A stretch of 64,000 nucleotides of DNA from Candidatus Poribacteria bacterium (GTDB lineage: Bacteria; Poribacteria; WGA-4E; WGA-3G). The position numbers were made by a program, and so were the translations under genes. The notes beneath the pieces were generated by a model, which searched no databases, was not told where the DNA came from, and was given only the letters and a program-made list of their open reading frames with translations. Position 1 is the first letter of the stretch. Every line of letters starts with the position of its first letter. The stretch lies in assembly GCA_012267415.1 (NCBI GenBank), contig JAAXGN010000017.1:1-64000 (forward strand). Reading direction: 5' to 3'. This document shows positions 17,057 through 26,447 of this stretch, piece after piece.

Positions 17057-17195
17057 TTTGTTTCTCCTCATAATCTTGCTATTTATGATGAACCTTCAGC
17101 CAGCATTGACTTATGTTGCATAGATGCGTTTGAAGGTGTATAGGTTGCATATTCTTATCCATTGATTTTTAGGTTAAATAGTTTTCAAATTACGA

Positions 17196-18608
17196 TTAGA
17201 TTTCAACACGGACAAACGCGAGATAAGCACCCGATATTAGTGCCATAACAAACAGAACCAATAACAACAATTCTGTCGATGCAGTATTGAAATCCTTACT
17301 GAGATTTAGTGTATCCTCAAACTTTGGAACAGATTCTGGGTTGACAGGTTTCTGCGACATACCAGCAGGAACACCAAAGATATTAAGACTGTCTGGATCC
17401 GATCTATCAGTGTCGTCAATGAATGTTCGAAATTCTCGCGCATAGGTTTGTACATTCTCTAAGAATTGAAGATGTCTTTCAAATCCTGTTCCAGCAAAGG
17501 ATTCAAGAAGATGCTGGACAATCGTAACTGGAGAAAGTCGGGTTATAGCACGCGCGCGGTTTACTTGTTCGACTCGCTGATTTAAGCGTTCTGCATGTAA
17601 ACGTTCCTGTTGTTCTGCGTCTTTGGTAACGTATTCACTGTCCATCTGTATTCCCTTGTGGGAATCCTCCGGTTCTTTAAATCGGTTAGCGTAATATTCT
17701 TTTGATAGTTCCTCATGTAGTTTTTCTGAACGTTCTGAGAAGTCAAGCGTAGGACCTGATGATGAAGATTCACCTGCAATAGAAGCGAGGGTACTCGGCA
17801 TAAATACCACGAATACGACCCATACCAGTAGAAGTATCACGAGACTCACTGCGCTCCTTTGCACCCTCGCCGACACGAGCAGGCCTAACGCAAGAAAAAG
17901 GCAAGTATACAAGAGCGCGATAAAGAATATGATACCTAAACGTCCCCATACCTCAGCACTGAGGTGGACATCACTTGCCGTAGAGATCACCAATAGGTTT
18001 ATCAATATCGAAAGTGTAAACGGAATGCTAATACTTATCAATGCTCCTAAAAACTTTCCAATTAGCACGGTGTGTCGTGGAATTGAATTTGCCAAAGTCA
18101 GTCGGAGCGTCCCATGCTCGCGTTCCCCTGAAATTGAATCGAAAGTAAACAGGAGTGCGACAAGGCTTAAGACATAGCCGATTATAAAACCCCAGTCTAC
18201 TTTGCTAACGATCGGTCGAACATTCGTCCGATTAGGTGTTGCAGATGGATACGCTAAAATCCAGAAACTTTCGAGCGTGTCCCTACCCCAACGGTGGTGT
18301 CCTCCTTGTGCACGTTCAGATAAATACGGTTCACCTCCTTCTGCACAGAAACGGAGCGAAGATGGCTTTTTGGGTAGATATCCAGGTCCCTTTTGCGCGA
18401 GTTTGTATAAACTTTCGTCGGCAGCAGCCTTTAAGCGTTTTTGATGTTCTACAACAGCATTGTGATAATTCTGTATCCGTTCTGGATGTTCACGGAGATG
18501 CACAATCGCGTTGGTCAGCATCAAACCCAGCAGCAGCACAGTGGCAAGTGCAAATCGGAGGCTATTCAGGTTGTCGTAGAGTTCGCGTTTTGTAATATGC
18601 CAAACCAT
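17196..18608 (-). CDS. ABC-2 type permease, class A (A1)
   Basis: Integral membrane subunit. One helix near the N-terminus (about 18-36) is followed by an external domain of about 100 residues, four or five helices (about 140-290), a second external domain (about 290-440), and a final helix ending in FVRVEI. Class A is recognised by the opening MVWHITKRELYDNLNSLRFAL and a DSISGEREHGTLRL cytoplasmic loop. Start at 18608 leaves one base after the stop of B1, so A1 is translationally coupled to B1. Close paralogues are A2 (20561-22096) and A3 (31209-32618). NosY-like ABC-2 family; substrate unknown. Confidence 0.9.
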   Translation of the reverse strand: MVWHITKRELYDNLNSLRFALATVLLLGLMLTNAIVHLREHPERIQNYHNAVVEHQKRLKAAADESLYKLAQKGPGYLPKKPSSLRFCAEGGEPYLSERAQGGHHRWGRDTLESFWILAYPSATPNRTNVRPIVSKVDWGFIIGYVLSLVALLFTFDSISGEREHGTLRLTLANSIPRHTVLIGKFLGALISISIPFTLSILINLLVISTASDVHLSAEVWGRLGIIFFIALLYTCLFLALGLLVSARVQRSAVSLVILLLVWVVFVVFMPSTLASIAGESSSSGPTLDFSERSEKLHEELSKEYYANRFKEPEDSHKGIQMDSEYVTKDAEQQERLHAERLNQRVEQVNRARAITRLSPVTIVQHLLESFAGTGFERHLQFLENVQTYAREFRTFIDDTDRSDPDSLNIFGVPAGMSQKPVNPESVPKFEDTLNLSKDFNTASTELLLLVLFVMALISGAYLAFVRVEI

Positions 18609-18609
18609 T

Positions 18610-20121
18610 CTACACTTCACTTTTCACGAAAATCAGAAATATAATGATAAACAGAACGACATTAATCATCAGTAGCAGGCACACATCCGATAGTGCTCGC
18701 TTTGCATTTGTGTAACTATCAACTCTTTGATAGGCAAAATGTGGTAGGTCGCTCCAATCCGCTGCCCCTTTGTCCGATGAGAACCACTGTCGAGACCCAA
18801 AAACATCCGTATCAAGGAAAAAGTCATTTACCTGCTTTCTATATTGTCTTGCAGCGTCGAAAAAATCTCTTATACCACGCACGTCAGTTCCTGCCCAAGT
18901 TTTAGTTGCAGCATCATATAGTTCCACTGGTGAGAGTTTCAACCATATTCTCTCTTTATTTGCAGGTTGGATATAGATATCCTCAAGTGCGGGTTCTCGT
19001 ACGAGCCATGTTTTTTCTGCTGTATCAATAATCCTCGGCCCGAGATAGCGGAAATGTTTCCGTGCGTGAGGCATCTTGTATTCATCTTCATCATTAAACC
19101 CTGTAAAATTCATCACACTACGACATTTATAGAATAGTGTGTGAGCATCACCCAAAAAAATAAATTTAGATGAACGGAATCCCCATCCTCTTAGTTCATA
19201 TCCCCAATCTTCACCAGGAAAATCGTCAGTTGCCAGGTAGCGTCTGCGTTCTCTGTCGAATTCCTTCCACATCTGTTTAATTTTGTCATAAGCGGATGTC
19301 CTGCGTTCTTGCGGTGCCTCGTGTTGTGGTATCACGGCAAGAATTACATTTGGATAAACCAATATCAGAAACCCCCAAACAAACATTGACAACATCAATG
19401 CTGTACTTGTCCTACGGGTTACTGCCGAAATCAATAATCCTATCAAATAGAAGATGGATAGATAAATAATGGAAGTTAAGATGATTCCCCCAATACGAAG
19501 AAAATCGTCGGTGTCTAGAGAAATGGAAGTGGATGTGGTTAACAGAATCAAAGAAAGGAGCAAACTTATCAACAAAGGGACAATTAAGCAGATCATTGCG
19601 CTGACGTATTTGGCAACTAGTATCTTACCTCGACTAACAGGATGTGTTAAGACTAAACGCAATGTTCCATTTTCATATTCTCCCGCGAGTGCATCATAGG
19701 CGAAAATTAGTGCCAACAAACTCAGGATCACCTCAAAGATGAAAATTAAATCCATTGAAGCAAACATATCCATAAGCGGATTAGAAGATCCGTGCGTGCT
19801 TGCTTCCCACAGCGACGGGACAAATATGTGGGTTATACGGACTTCGTTTCCGAGTTGTTTATCATAACCTACATTAAAAATGCTCAATGGATTTGGCGGA
19901 CGGTCAACACGAATTTCTCCTGCCGAGTAGGTGTTTGTCGCTTGTAGTTGTCGCTTATGCATATTGACAGAGGTATTATGGCTGGCTAATCTACTCTCAT
20001 AATCATTGATAAGCACATAGGTATTAGCAACTACAAGCAACAACATAATGAAGGTTGCCGCAGCGAATCGGAATGTCATGAGATTGTTAAGTAGCTCTCT
20101 GCGGATGAGTGTAATTAACAT
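18610..20121 (-). CDS. ABC-2 type permease, class B (B1)
   Basis: Membrane permease with the same topology as class A but a distinct sequence: opening MLITLIRRELLNNLMTFRFAA, loop YDALAGEYENGTLRLVLTHP, and a closing FVKSEV. It lacks sequence likeness to class A outside the core helices, so B and A probably form a heterodimer. The start is set to 20121, matching paralogues B2 and B3; 26 further upstream residues are possible but unlike them. A promoter-like box (20222-20247) lies about 100 bases upstream. It heads the operon B1, A1, ATPase, periplasmic protein, TolC. Confidence 0.9.
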   Translation of the reverse strand: MLITLIRRELLNNLMTFRFAAATFIMLLLVVANTYVLINDYESRLASHNTSVNMHKRQLQATNTYSAGEIRVDRPPNPLSIFNVGYDKQLGNEVRITHIFVPSLWEASTHGSSNPLMDMFASMDLIFIFEVILSLLALIFAYDALAGEYENGTLRLVLTHPVSRGKILVAKYVSAMICLIVPLLISLLLSLILLTTSTSISLDTDDFLRIGGIILTSIIYLSIFYLIGLLISAVTRRTSTALMLSMFVWGFLILVYPNVILAVIPQHEAPQERRTSAYDKIKQMWKEFDRERRRYLATDDFPGEDWGYELRGWGFRSSKFIFLGDAHTLFYKCRSVMNFTGFNDEDEYKMPHARKHFRYLGPRIIDTAEKTWLVREPALEDIYIQPANKERIWLKLSPVELYDAATKTWAGTDVRGIRDFFDAARQYRKQVNDFFLDTDVFGSRQWFSSDKGAADWSDLPHFAYQRVDSYTNAKRALSDVCLLLMINVVLFIIIFLIFVKSEV

Positions 20122-20221
20122 AGGGTTTTCTGTGTGAATCTGTTTTAGATGGTAATTGATTGACCTTATATTTACACATTTTCGGATGCACTTTAGCAAA
20201 TGTGCTTACGACTATACATGA

Positions 20222-20247
20222 TACAATTTTAGGTGAAATTGTTGCAT
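20222..20247 (-). promoter_or_regulatory. ECF-type promoter-like box P1 (upstream of B1)
   Basis: Read on the minus strand: ATGCAAC (20247-20241), 13 bases, ATTGTA (20227-20222). About 50 bases around it match the box in front of the sigma factor gene, including TTATGCAACAATTTCACC and TTGTATCATGTATAGTC. The AAC core is the usual -35 element read by ECF sigma factors. Assignment to the local sigma factor is inference. Confidence 0.65.
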
Positions 20248-20355
20248 AACTTGAAAAAAAATGTAAAAATCTAAATTATTACTAATTCATAATACATTCA
20301 ACACTACGAACTCAGATAAGTCCGGTTCGGTTAAGAAACCGAACCTACCCAGCGA

Positions 20356-20530
20356 TTATGGTGAAATATGAAAATAATTACACATTTCCACTCCCCGGTA
20401 GGTGCGATTTCCTAATCGCACCGGATTTGCCCTAAACAGTTTCATAGTAGGTCCCGGTGCGATAAGGATATCGCACCTACCGGCCTGGGTAGTATTGATA
20501 ATGTATAAATGATTCCATAATCCACCATAA
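20356..20530. repeat. TTATGGTGAAAT-end element with GGTGCGAT hairpins
   Basis: Opens ttatggtgaaat and closes near ccaccataa, variants of the TTATAGTGAA ends. The inside carries inverted copies of ggtgcgat...atcgcacc (20398-20425 and 20455-20481) joined to taccggcctggg. The same inside hairpins occur in the differently ended element at 22139-22325. Confidence 0.6.
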
Positions 20531-20560
20531 ATTGGACACCTGTGCGTAATTTCAGCGAGA

Positions 20561-22096
20561 TCAGACTTCTGCGCGTAAAAAGACGAGGAATGCTCCTGAA
20601 AAAAATACCACAAGAAGTAGCACGAGTAAAAGCAGATCCAAAGTTGCAGTGTTGAAAGTATCCTTAAAGGTAATTTTGTCCTCAAATTGCGGGATTGCTT
20701 CAACCGATACAATCTTTTTAGACATGCCCTCAGGAATACCGATAAGGTGTAGGCTTTCATTGTCTGTTCTATCGGTATCAACAATGAATTGTCGAAATTG
20801 TTTCGTGTAAAGATGCACGTTGTCTAAAAATTGTAAGTGCCGATTAAAACCAGTACCAGCCATCGATTCAAGCGCATATTGGACAATCGCTGCAGGAGAA
20901 AACCGGGTTGCTGCTCTTGCACTCCGAATCTGAGCGGTTTGTGCGTCTAAATGTGAACGGTTAAAACGTTCTCGGATTTCAACATCTTTTTTAACAAATT
21001 CTGACTTGATTTGCAATTCTTCAATTCCGTCCTTTTGCCATACTGAATTATATTCATCTTGAGCGGCTTTGATATCTTCAGGAGACAGAGAATCGCGTGG
21101 CATTTTCGCCAGTTGCTGAAGTTTACTTTGCGCGCCAGAAAGTTTCTTCTCTTTGACTTTTTTTATTTGCTCGTTATAATCTGTGTTATTCTCGTCAATC
21201 GCTAGATCTTTCGCGGCTTTAAATTGATCGTTAGTTTGTAAAGGCGGCATCCATTTTGTGGAAAGGGTCCCAAGGGTTGACGGAACAAACACCACAACTG
21301 TCACCCATATCAACAGAACAACGATTAAACTGAGTCGAGGTTCTCGTGTACCCGCTGAAATCATTAAACCCAATCCGATAAAGATGCCAGCGTAACTTAC
21401 AGCAATCAGCAGGATTATCCCTAAACGACTCCAGTCCATAGCACCCAGTTGCGTCCAACTATCTGTCGAAATCACAGCAAGATTTACCAGCACAGCAAAA
21501 ACGAAAGGAATAAGAATAGCTATCAAGGTTCCCAAGTATTTACCGACTAATAAGATGGGTCGTGAAATCGGGTTTGCCAGACACAAACGCAGGGTACCTC
21601 TTTCGCGTTCACCAGAAAATGCGTCGAATGTAAACAGGAGTGGGATAAGAGAGAGTAGATAGGTAATAATAAATACCCAATCTATCTTCGTTGCTTGTGG
21701 ACGAAGGTCTTTCGAATCTGGGTTGACGCTGCCATAACTTATCCACCAATTGCTTCTGACCCTACTACCAAAACCGGATCTCGACCAAGACCCTGGACTG
21801 TATATATTCCCCGGTAAGTAAGCATCATCTCCGTCAGCGATGAAGGACAGCGAAGCAGGACTTTTGTAGAGATTACCTGGTCCCTTTCTTATCAGCGTGT
21901 ACAGTTCTGTCCGATCTTTCAATTCGTCAACGTTTCTGGTGATATTGTTGGAATAGTTACGCACCTTTTCAGGATGTGTGTTTATATGTACCCAAGCGTT
22001 GGTCGCCATTAAGCCTATGAGTATGAGTGTTGTCAAGACGAATCGCAGACTATTGATGTGGTCAAAAAGCTCTCTTTTGATAATATGTAATACCAT
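20561..22096 (-). CDS. ABC-2 type permease, class A (A2)
   Basis: Paralogue of A1 and A3 with opening MVLHIIKRELFDHINSLRFVL, the loop FDAFSGERERGTLRL, and closing FLRAEV. At 511 residues it is the longest class A copy because the second external domain has an extra charged coiled stretch (about 285-345, rich in K, E and Q). Start ATG at 22096 has GGAG seven bases upstream. It lies downstream of B2 with a 281-base gap filled by a miniature element, so the ancestral B-A coupling has been stretched. A 106-base piece of this gene (20743-20848) is repeated with one mismatch at 26342-26447. Confidence 0.9.
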   Translation of the reverse strand: MVLHIIKRELFDHINSLRFVLTTLILIGLMATNAWVHINTHPEKVRNYSNNITRNVDELKDRTELYTLIRKGPGNLYKSPASLSFIADGDDAYLPGNIYSPGSWSRSGFGSRVRSNWWISYGSVNPDSKDLRPQATKIDWVFIITYLLSLIPLLFTFDAFSGERERGTLRLCLANPISRPILLVGKYLGTLIAILIPFVFAVLVNLAVISTDSWTQLGAMDWSRLGIILLIAVSYAGIFIGLGLMISAGTREPRLSLIVVLLIWVTVVVFVPSTLGTLSTKWMPPLQTNDQFKAAKDLAIDENNTDYNEQIKKVKEKKLSGAQSKLQQLAKMPRDSLSPEDIKAAQDEYNSVWQKDGIEELQIKSEFVKKDVEIRERFNRSHLDAQTAQIRSARAATRFSPAAIVQYALESMAGTGFNRHLQFLDNVHLYTKQFRQFIVDTDRTDNESLHLIGIPEGMSKKIVSVEAIPQFEDKITFKDTFNTATLDLLLLVLLLVVFFSGAFLVFLRAEV

Positions 22097-22138
22097 TCAG
22101 TATCTCCATTAGGTATTTAAAGGTAACAGGCACACTCC

Positions 22139-22325
22139 TGAAGATTAAGTTATTAATTCGATAATTCTCAATATCCCAAACCTAGTAGGTGCGATAAGGA
22201 TATCGCACCGAGTTTACCCCAACGACTTCATTGAAGGTTTCCGCGTAGGATCCGGTGCGATAAGGATATCGCACCTACCGGCCTGGGAAAATCGGTTTTT
22301 CACCCTTTTAATCATTTAATCTTCA
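22139..22325. repeat. ATGAAGATTAA-end element carrying GGTGCGAT hairpins
   Basis: Ends are tgaagattaa (22139-22148) and ttaatcttca (to 22325). The inside holds two ggtgcgataaggatatcgcacc hairpins, a different cargo from other copies with these ends. It separates B2 from A2. Confidence 0.65.
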
Positions 22326-22377
22326 TCCGTGTGCAGTTACCTAAAGAATTGGAGCGTGCCTGCTACTATGCATTCAG

Positions 22378-23853
22378 CTAAACTTCAATTCTGACAAAAA
22401 GCAGAAATGCCACTGTGAACAAAACCGTATTGATGAGTAGCAGCAAAACCAATTCAGGGAACGCTCGCGATGCGTTTTCCCAAACATCTACCCGTTCAAA
22501 ACGGAACTGTGGTAAATCCCACCAATCTACTTCACCCTTGCTCGTATCAAACCATTGTCGGCTACCGAATGCGTTTTTCTCATGAAAATAGTCTATGATG
22601 GAACGCCGATATTGCTGCGCAGCGTCAACATAATCAAACATACCATCCAGATCGGTACCTACCCACGCGGAAGCTGCAAACGTATATAGACCAGAAGGAC
22701 TGAGTTTCATCAGGTGTTCGTGCCATCTTGCTTCTCGGAAGGTCGTTTTATCTAAAGACTGTTTCCGTATTAACGCGGTTTGTTCCGCTAAACGGATGCG
22801 TAAAGCTTCCATCGTTTCATGGTATTCTTGGACGTGAGGAACTAAATGTTCAGATTCCGCTTTCACTTTAGAGGTAAGCATCTGTCGTCCATCACCGTAG
22901 CTGCGACCCTGTTCATGATAACTCAGATTAAACCACGGTGGGTCTTCTTCAAGCGGACTGTTTGCTATAAATCGCTGTTCTTCCCTGTCAACCTCTTCCC
23001 AAATCTGACTCACATGTTCTTCAGTAGATGTTCTTTCTGCCTGCATATCATCCACAGGGTCAATCGAAAATCGGCTCCAGTTTGGATAAACGAGCACTAA
23101 AACGACCCATACAAACATACAAAGCATTAGCGAAGTGGCAGTGCGGCGCGTCATCGTAGAAATCAACAGTCCAATCAAGTAAAACACAGACAAATAGATG
23201 CTTGTTGTCAGGACTACTCCGCCTATTCGCACAAAATCCTGACCACTTAGTTGAATTGAACCACTCATAGATAACAGAAACATAATCATCAGGAGGCTCA
23301 TGAGGACAGGGAGTAGCAGGCAGATCATCGCGCTCATATATTTTGCCAGCAGAATACTGCCGCGCCGCACAGGATGGGAAACAACCAGACGCAGAGTACC
23401 CGCTTCCCGATCACCTGCTATGGCATCATAAGCAAAAAGCAGTGCGATCAAACTGAGTACCACTTGGAAAATAAAGACAAGATCAATCTTTGAAAATAGG
23501 TTTAGAAATGGATTATCAAGACTACGCGCCGAAGTATTTGAAATCATCGGGACAGAACCGTGATAAATTTCAAGAGTTCCCCCAAGTCGCTTATCCAATC
23601 CTGAACTAAAGAGACTTAAAGGGTTAGGGGGACGTTCAACATATAGTTTTAAGAAAGAATAGGTTTTCGCTTCCTGCGCTTTCTCACGATGCACATTTTT
23701 TTGATGGTTATATCTATCCGACCGGCGTTCATAATCTTCAAGAAGAACGACAGCGTTCGCGACAACCAGCAGGAGCGTAATGATAACGGCAGCAAAAAAG
23801 CGAGCACTCATCAGATGTGCGAGAAATTCTTGTCTAATAATTGTTCGTAGCAC
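22378..23853 (-). CDS. ABC-2 type permease, class B (B2)
   Basis: Class B paralogue with opening MLRTIIRQEFLAHLMSARFFA, the loop YDAIAGDREAGTLRLVVSHP, six predicted helices, two external domains and closing FVRIEV. Length 491. The start is a GTG at 23853 with GGAG five bases upstream; this reading matches B1 and B3. Promoter-like box P3 lies about 120 bases upstream at 23975-24001. Expected to pair with A2. Confidence 0.9.
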   Translation of the reverse strand: MLRTIIRQEFLAHLMSARFFAAVIITLLLVVANAVVLLEDYERRSDRYNHQKNVHREKAQEAKTYSFLKLYVERPPNPLSLFSSGLDKRLGGTLEIYHGSVPMISNTSARSLDNPFLNLFSKIDLVFIFQVVLSLIALLFAYDAIAGDREAGTLRLVVSHPVRRGSILLAKYMSAMICLLLPVLMSLLMIMFLLSMSGSIQLSGQDFVRIGGVVLTTSIYLSVFYLIGLLISTMTRRTATSLMLCMFVWVVLVLVYPNWSRFSIDPVDDMQAERTSTEEHVSQIWEEVDREEQRFIANSPLEEDPPWFNLSYHEQGRSYGDGRQMLTSKVKAESEHLVPHVQEYHETMEALRIRLAEQTALIRKQSLDKTTFREARWHEHLMKLSPSGLYTFAASAWVGTDLDGMFDYVDAAQQYRRSIIDYFHEKNAFGSRQWFDTSKGEVDWWDLPQFRFERVDVWENASRAFPELVLLLLINTVLFTVAFLLFVRIEV

Positions 23854-23974
23854 AACGACTCCTTAAGTTTCGGTTTGTTTATAAGAGACGCTTTAAATAA
23901 TAATGATAGTTAAAACTGCACAGAATAGAGAGTAGATAGTTACGCTATATAATAGGAATGTATTAATACGTAAC

Positions 23975-24001
23975 TACAAATGACACCGCTAAAAGTTGCA
24001 T
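23975..24001 (-). promoter_or_regulatory. ECF-type promoter-like box P3 (upstream of B2)
   Basis: Minus strand: ATGCAAC (24001-23995), 13 bases (TTTTAGCGGTGTC), ATTTGTA (23981-23975). Twenty-six of 27 positions equal P4 in front of C2. It lies in the 205-base gap between C1 and B2. Confidence 0.65.
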
Positions 24002-24058
24002 CTGTTTCACATCAACCACTTTAAAAATTGCTACGGTGTGTATCACAATTTTGCTGCG

Positions 24059-25510
24059 TCAAATATCCAATCTGAAGAATTTCAGAAACGCTACCGTTGT
24101 CAATCCAGCTGCAAAAACACAGAGTAGAAGCGTATCTAACATAGAATGTCTCAATGTGTCAGATAATGCAGGTTCTATTAGGTCAGGTGCAGTTGATATC
24201 TTCTCCGTTTCTTGATTAGAAGATTCTGCAAAAGGATTCATACGTGCTGTCATACGATCTGACAGATTTGTCGCCATAGCGAGGGCGTCATCTGAAACAT
24301 CCTTAAAATATTCTTCATCAAGTTGATCGTAATAACGATTACCTGTATCAAAATAGGTGTTTCTTTTCAGTTTTCCCGTTTGTGATAAATTCATTGCCAG
24401 ATAGATTAAAGAAGACGTTGGCGTGATTCGGGAAAACATCTCTCCCATCCGTTCTTGACGGTTCTGTTGACGTTGGTACTCCCGATCAATTTTGCCTACT
24501 TGGTCCTGAAATTTCTGTCGGTATTCCTCTTCAAGAGGTGCTCTGAGTTCATCCATTTTTTCTTTAATATTTTCTGTTACACTGAAACTACCACCGCCAA
24601 AGATTTCAAAAAGTTTATTGTTGAATTTTTGCTGCTTTTCTTTTAAGAGATCGTTGCGCAGTAACGTTTTTTCCATATAGACACTCTGCTCTGTTCGGGC
24701 AGGTGCGATGATTTTCGCCCCAAGAAATCCAATACGGGGCACGATCAATACTGCAAATACCCAGACCGTAAAGGCGACAATGAGCGCAGTTTTGGCATTG
24801 TCCAAGTAAGTGGAAATCACTGTCCCTATCCCAAAAAACACCGCAATATAAAGTAGTGAGGCAAAAGTCAATGTCATCACTCGCGGGAAGATGCCTGGTT
24901 CACCTAAAGGAAATCCTTTCCAGACAAGCAACAACAAGCCGAATAGAAACGACACCAAGAACGGAACGACAAACACAAGATACCCGCCGATCATCTTTCC
25001 TAACAGAAACCGGTCGCGAGGAAGGGAATTTGCGAGGGTAATCCGAATTGTGCCTGTCTCTCTTTCTCCGGCGACCGTATCAAACGTAAATAACAATGCA
25101 AGTAGACTAAAAACTGTGCTAACAACAAATAGAAAATCAAGATTCCCCAACGCAAAAGAAAGTCTTGCCTGTGTAAGTCCTGTTGAGCTTTGCTTTACAC
25201 CATTGCGAGTCATTCCAAGATAGGTAGGCAGTGCTTCCTCCAACCCGTTAGCGAATACACTCAATGGCGTGGGTTTGAGGAAAAGTTTGGAGACTTCCTT
25301 GTCTGGATCTATTCCATCTGGTGGATTCTCTTTTGCTTCGGCATTAGCGCGTTTGACTGCTTCTTGATAGTCAATTTGATTTTGGCGATAATTTTGATAA
25401 TTGATAAAAAGCGTAAGCGGGACAAGTAAGACACACATCAGGAGGAGTGCTACAAACCGAACACTCAAGATATGATGCATAATTTCTTTTTGAATTAGCG
25501 TCAACAACAT
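24059..25510 (-). CDS. ABC-2 type permease, class C (C1)
   Basis: Third class of permease in the cluster: opening MLLTLIQKEIMHHILSVRFVAL, first helix about 18-36, external domain to about 140, helices to about 270, a charged external domain (about 280-440) and a final helix ending FFRLDI. The cytoplasmic loop is FDTVAGERETGTIRITLANSLPRD. Length 483. Paralogues are C2 and C3. Start ATG at 25510 with GAGG eight bases upstream. Class C genes are not followed by a B or A partner in the coupled way seen for B-A pairs, so they may form homodimers. Confidence 0.9.
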   Translation of the reverse strand: MLLTLIQKEIMHHILSVRFVALLLMCVLLVPLTLFINYQNYRQNQIDYQEAVKRANAEAKENPPDGIDPDKEVSKLFLKPTPLSVFANGLEEALPTYLGMTRNGVKQSSTGLTQARLSFALGNLDFLFVVSTVFSLLALLFTFDTVAGERETGTIRITLANSLPRDRFLLGKMIGGYLVFVVPFLVSFLFGLLLLVWKGFPLGEPGIFPRVMTLTFASLLYIAVFFGIGTVISTYLDNAKTALIVAFTVWVFAVLIVPRIGFLGAKIIAPARTEQSVYMEKTLLRNDLLKEKQQKFNNKLFEIFGGGSFSVTENIKEKMDELRAPLEEEYRQKFQDQVGKIDREYQRQQNRQERMGEMFSRITPTSSLIYLAMNLSQTGKLKRNTYFDTGNRYYDQLDEEYFKDVSDDALAMATNLSDRMTARMNPFAESSNQETEKISTAPDLIEPALSDTLRHSMLDTLLLCVFAAGLTTVAFLKFFRLDI

Positions 25511-25609
25511 GTTTGTATCCTCTCAGAAAGTTTTATTAGCGTGTTTCTTCTCATTTTAAAAATACCTATAATCTCGGTTATAGAATGATTCCCTGACCTC
25601 ATTCGCTTG

Positions 25610-26189
25610 CTACTCACTTGATTCAATTAACCGATTAACTTTTTCTGAAAGGTTCTCTGGATTAAAGTCTATAAATACATCTTTTACAATCAATTCTCGA
25701 TTCAAAAGTATCGTTATGAGTTCCGTTTGAGATTCAGACATATCTATATTAAAGTGATCCTGTATCTGGTCGTTTTTAGCGTGCCAGATAGGCATTGAAA
25801 GTCTATTTTTCTTTTTAAACGGCTCAATTGCCTTTGTAGAATCACTGTTGCTAATGCCAACTGTCCTCAATTGTGAGGCATCGTAGTTTTTGAGTAGTTT
25901 CTCCAGACGTTGTAACTTCTCCCCATTGGTGTCAGAGTCTAAGAAAAAGAGGTTCACAAGAATGAATTTGCCACGCAATTTGTCTAACTTGATAGGTTTT
26001 CCCGAAAGATCAGTTAAAACTGCCTGGGTCTTTGAAATCTTTTAAATGTAATAGCAGTTCATTAACGTCTGCGTGTGTAGCAAGTTGAAATCCGATAATC
26101 AGTGTAGCAGTGAGTAGAAGCATTATTAATTTCGAATGCGGAAACGGTCTGTGATAAAAAGTCCTTAATCGTAAGATTGTTTTCAGCAT
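25610..26189 (-). pseudogene. Frameshifted thioredoxin-like (TlpA/redoxin fold) gene without CXXC
   Basis: Two overlapping frames make one gene. From ATG at 26189 (AAGGAG eight bases upstream) a membrane anchor (LIMLLLTATLIIGF) and HADVNELLLHLKDFKDP are read, then TGA at 26012-26010. The other frame gives AVLTDLSGKPIKLDKLRGKF, ILVNLFF and a redoxin-like alpha/beta body to 25610. The hinge TDLSGKPIKLDKLRGKF is typical of TlpA-like proteins, but the position of the WCxxC motif reads LDSDTNG, so there is no redox-active cysteine. A single indel near 26013-26040 would restore it; real decay and a sequencing error are both possible. It sits between C2 and C1. Confidence 0.7.
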
Positions 26190-26249
26190 ATTCAAATCTC
26201 CTTTAATTTGGTATTATTGGATTACACACAATCTTCTCTTTAAAGTTCC

Positions 26250-26280
26250 AAAAAAATACGGAGACTAAGATTGCCTCCGT
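26250..26280 (-). terminator. Rho-independent terminator after C2
   Basis: On the minus strand acggag pairs with ctccgt around an 11-base loop (26280-26258), followed by A and seven T (26256-26250). It lies after C2 and before the thioredoxin-like gene, so C2 is probably the end of its transcript. Confidence 0.7.
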
Positions 26281-26341
26281 TTAATAAAGGGATTCAAAAT
26301 GCTAAAAAATCAATCGCTTATGTGTCTAACAACTCTGCTTT

Positions 26342-26447
26342 TAAGGTGTAGGCTTTCATTGTCTGTTCTATCGGTATCAACAATGAATTGTCGAAATTGT
26401 TTCGTGTAAAGATGCACGTTGTCTAAGAATTGTAAGTGCCGATTAAA
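26342..26447. repeat. 106-bp fragment of permease A2 joined to the end of C2
   Basis: Identical to 20743-20848 within gene A2 except for one base. The copy supplies the TAA stop codon of C2 and the bases after it. C1 and C3 instead end in TGA and are followed by a shared sequence carrying a promoter-like box, which is missing here. Confidence 0.9.

Larger units (their letters stand above)
20122..20560. other. Intergenic 439 bases: promoter box and repeat
   Basis: Holds box P1 (20222-20247), an inverted pair gtccggttcggttaagaaaccgaac near 20319-20343, and the repeat described at 20356-20530. No gene seen. Confidence 0.6.

Noticed and set aside
17115-17150. Two further ATGCAAC sequences on the minus strand upstream of the ABC ATPase gene (17150-17144 and 17121-17115)
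   Set aside because: Neither has a TTGTA-like part 13-14 bases downstream, so they do not meet the full box seen at the other six sites.
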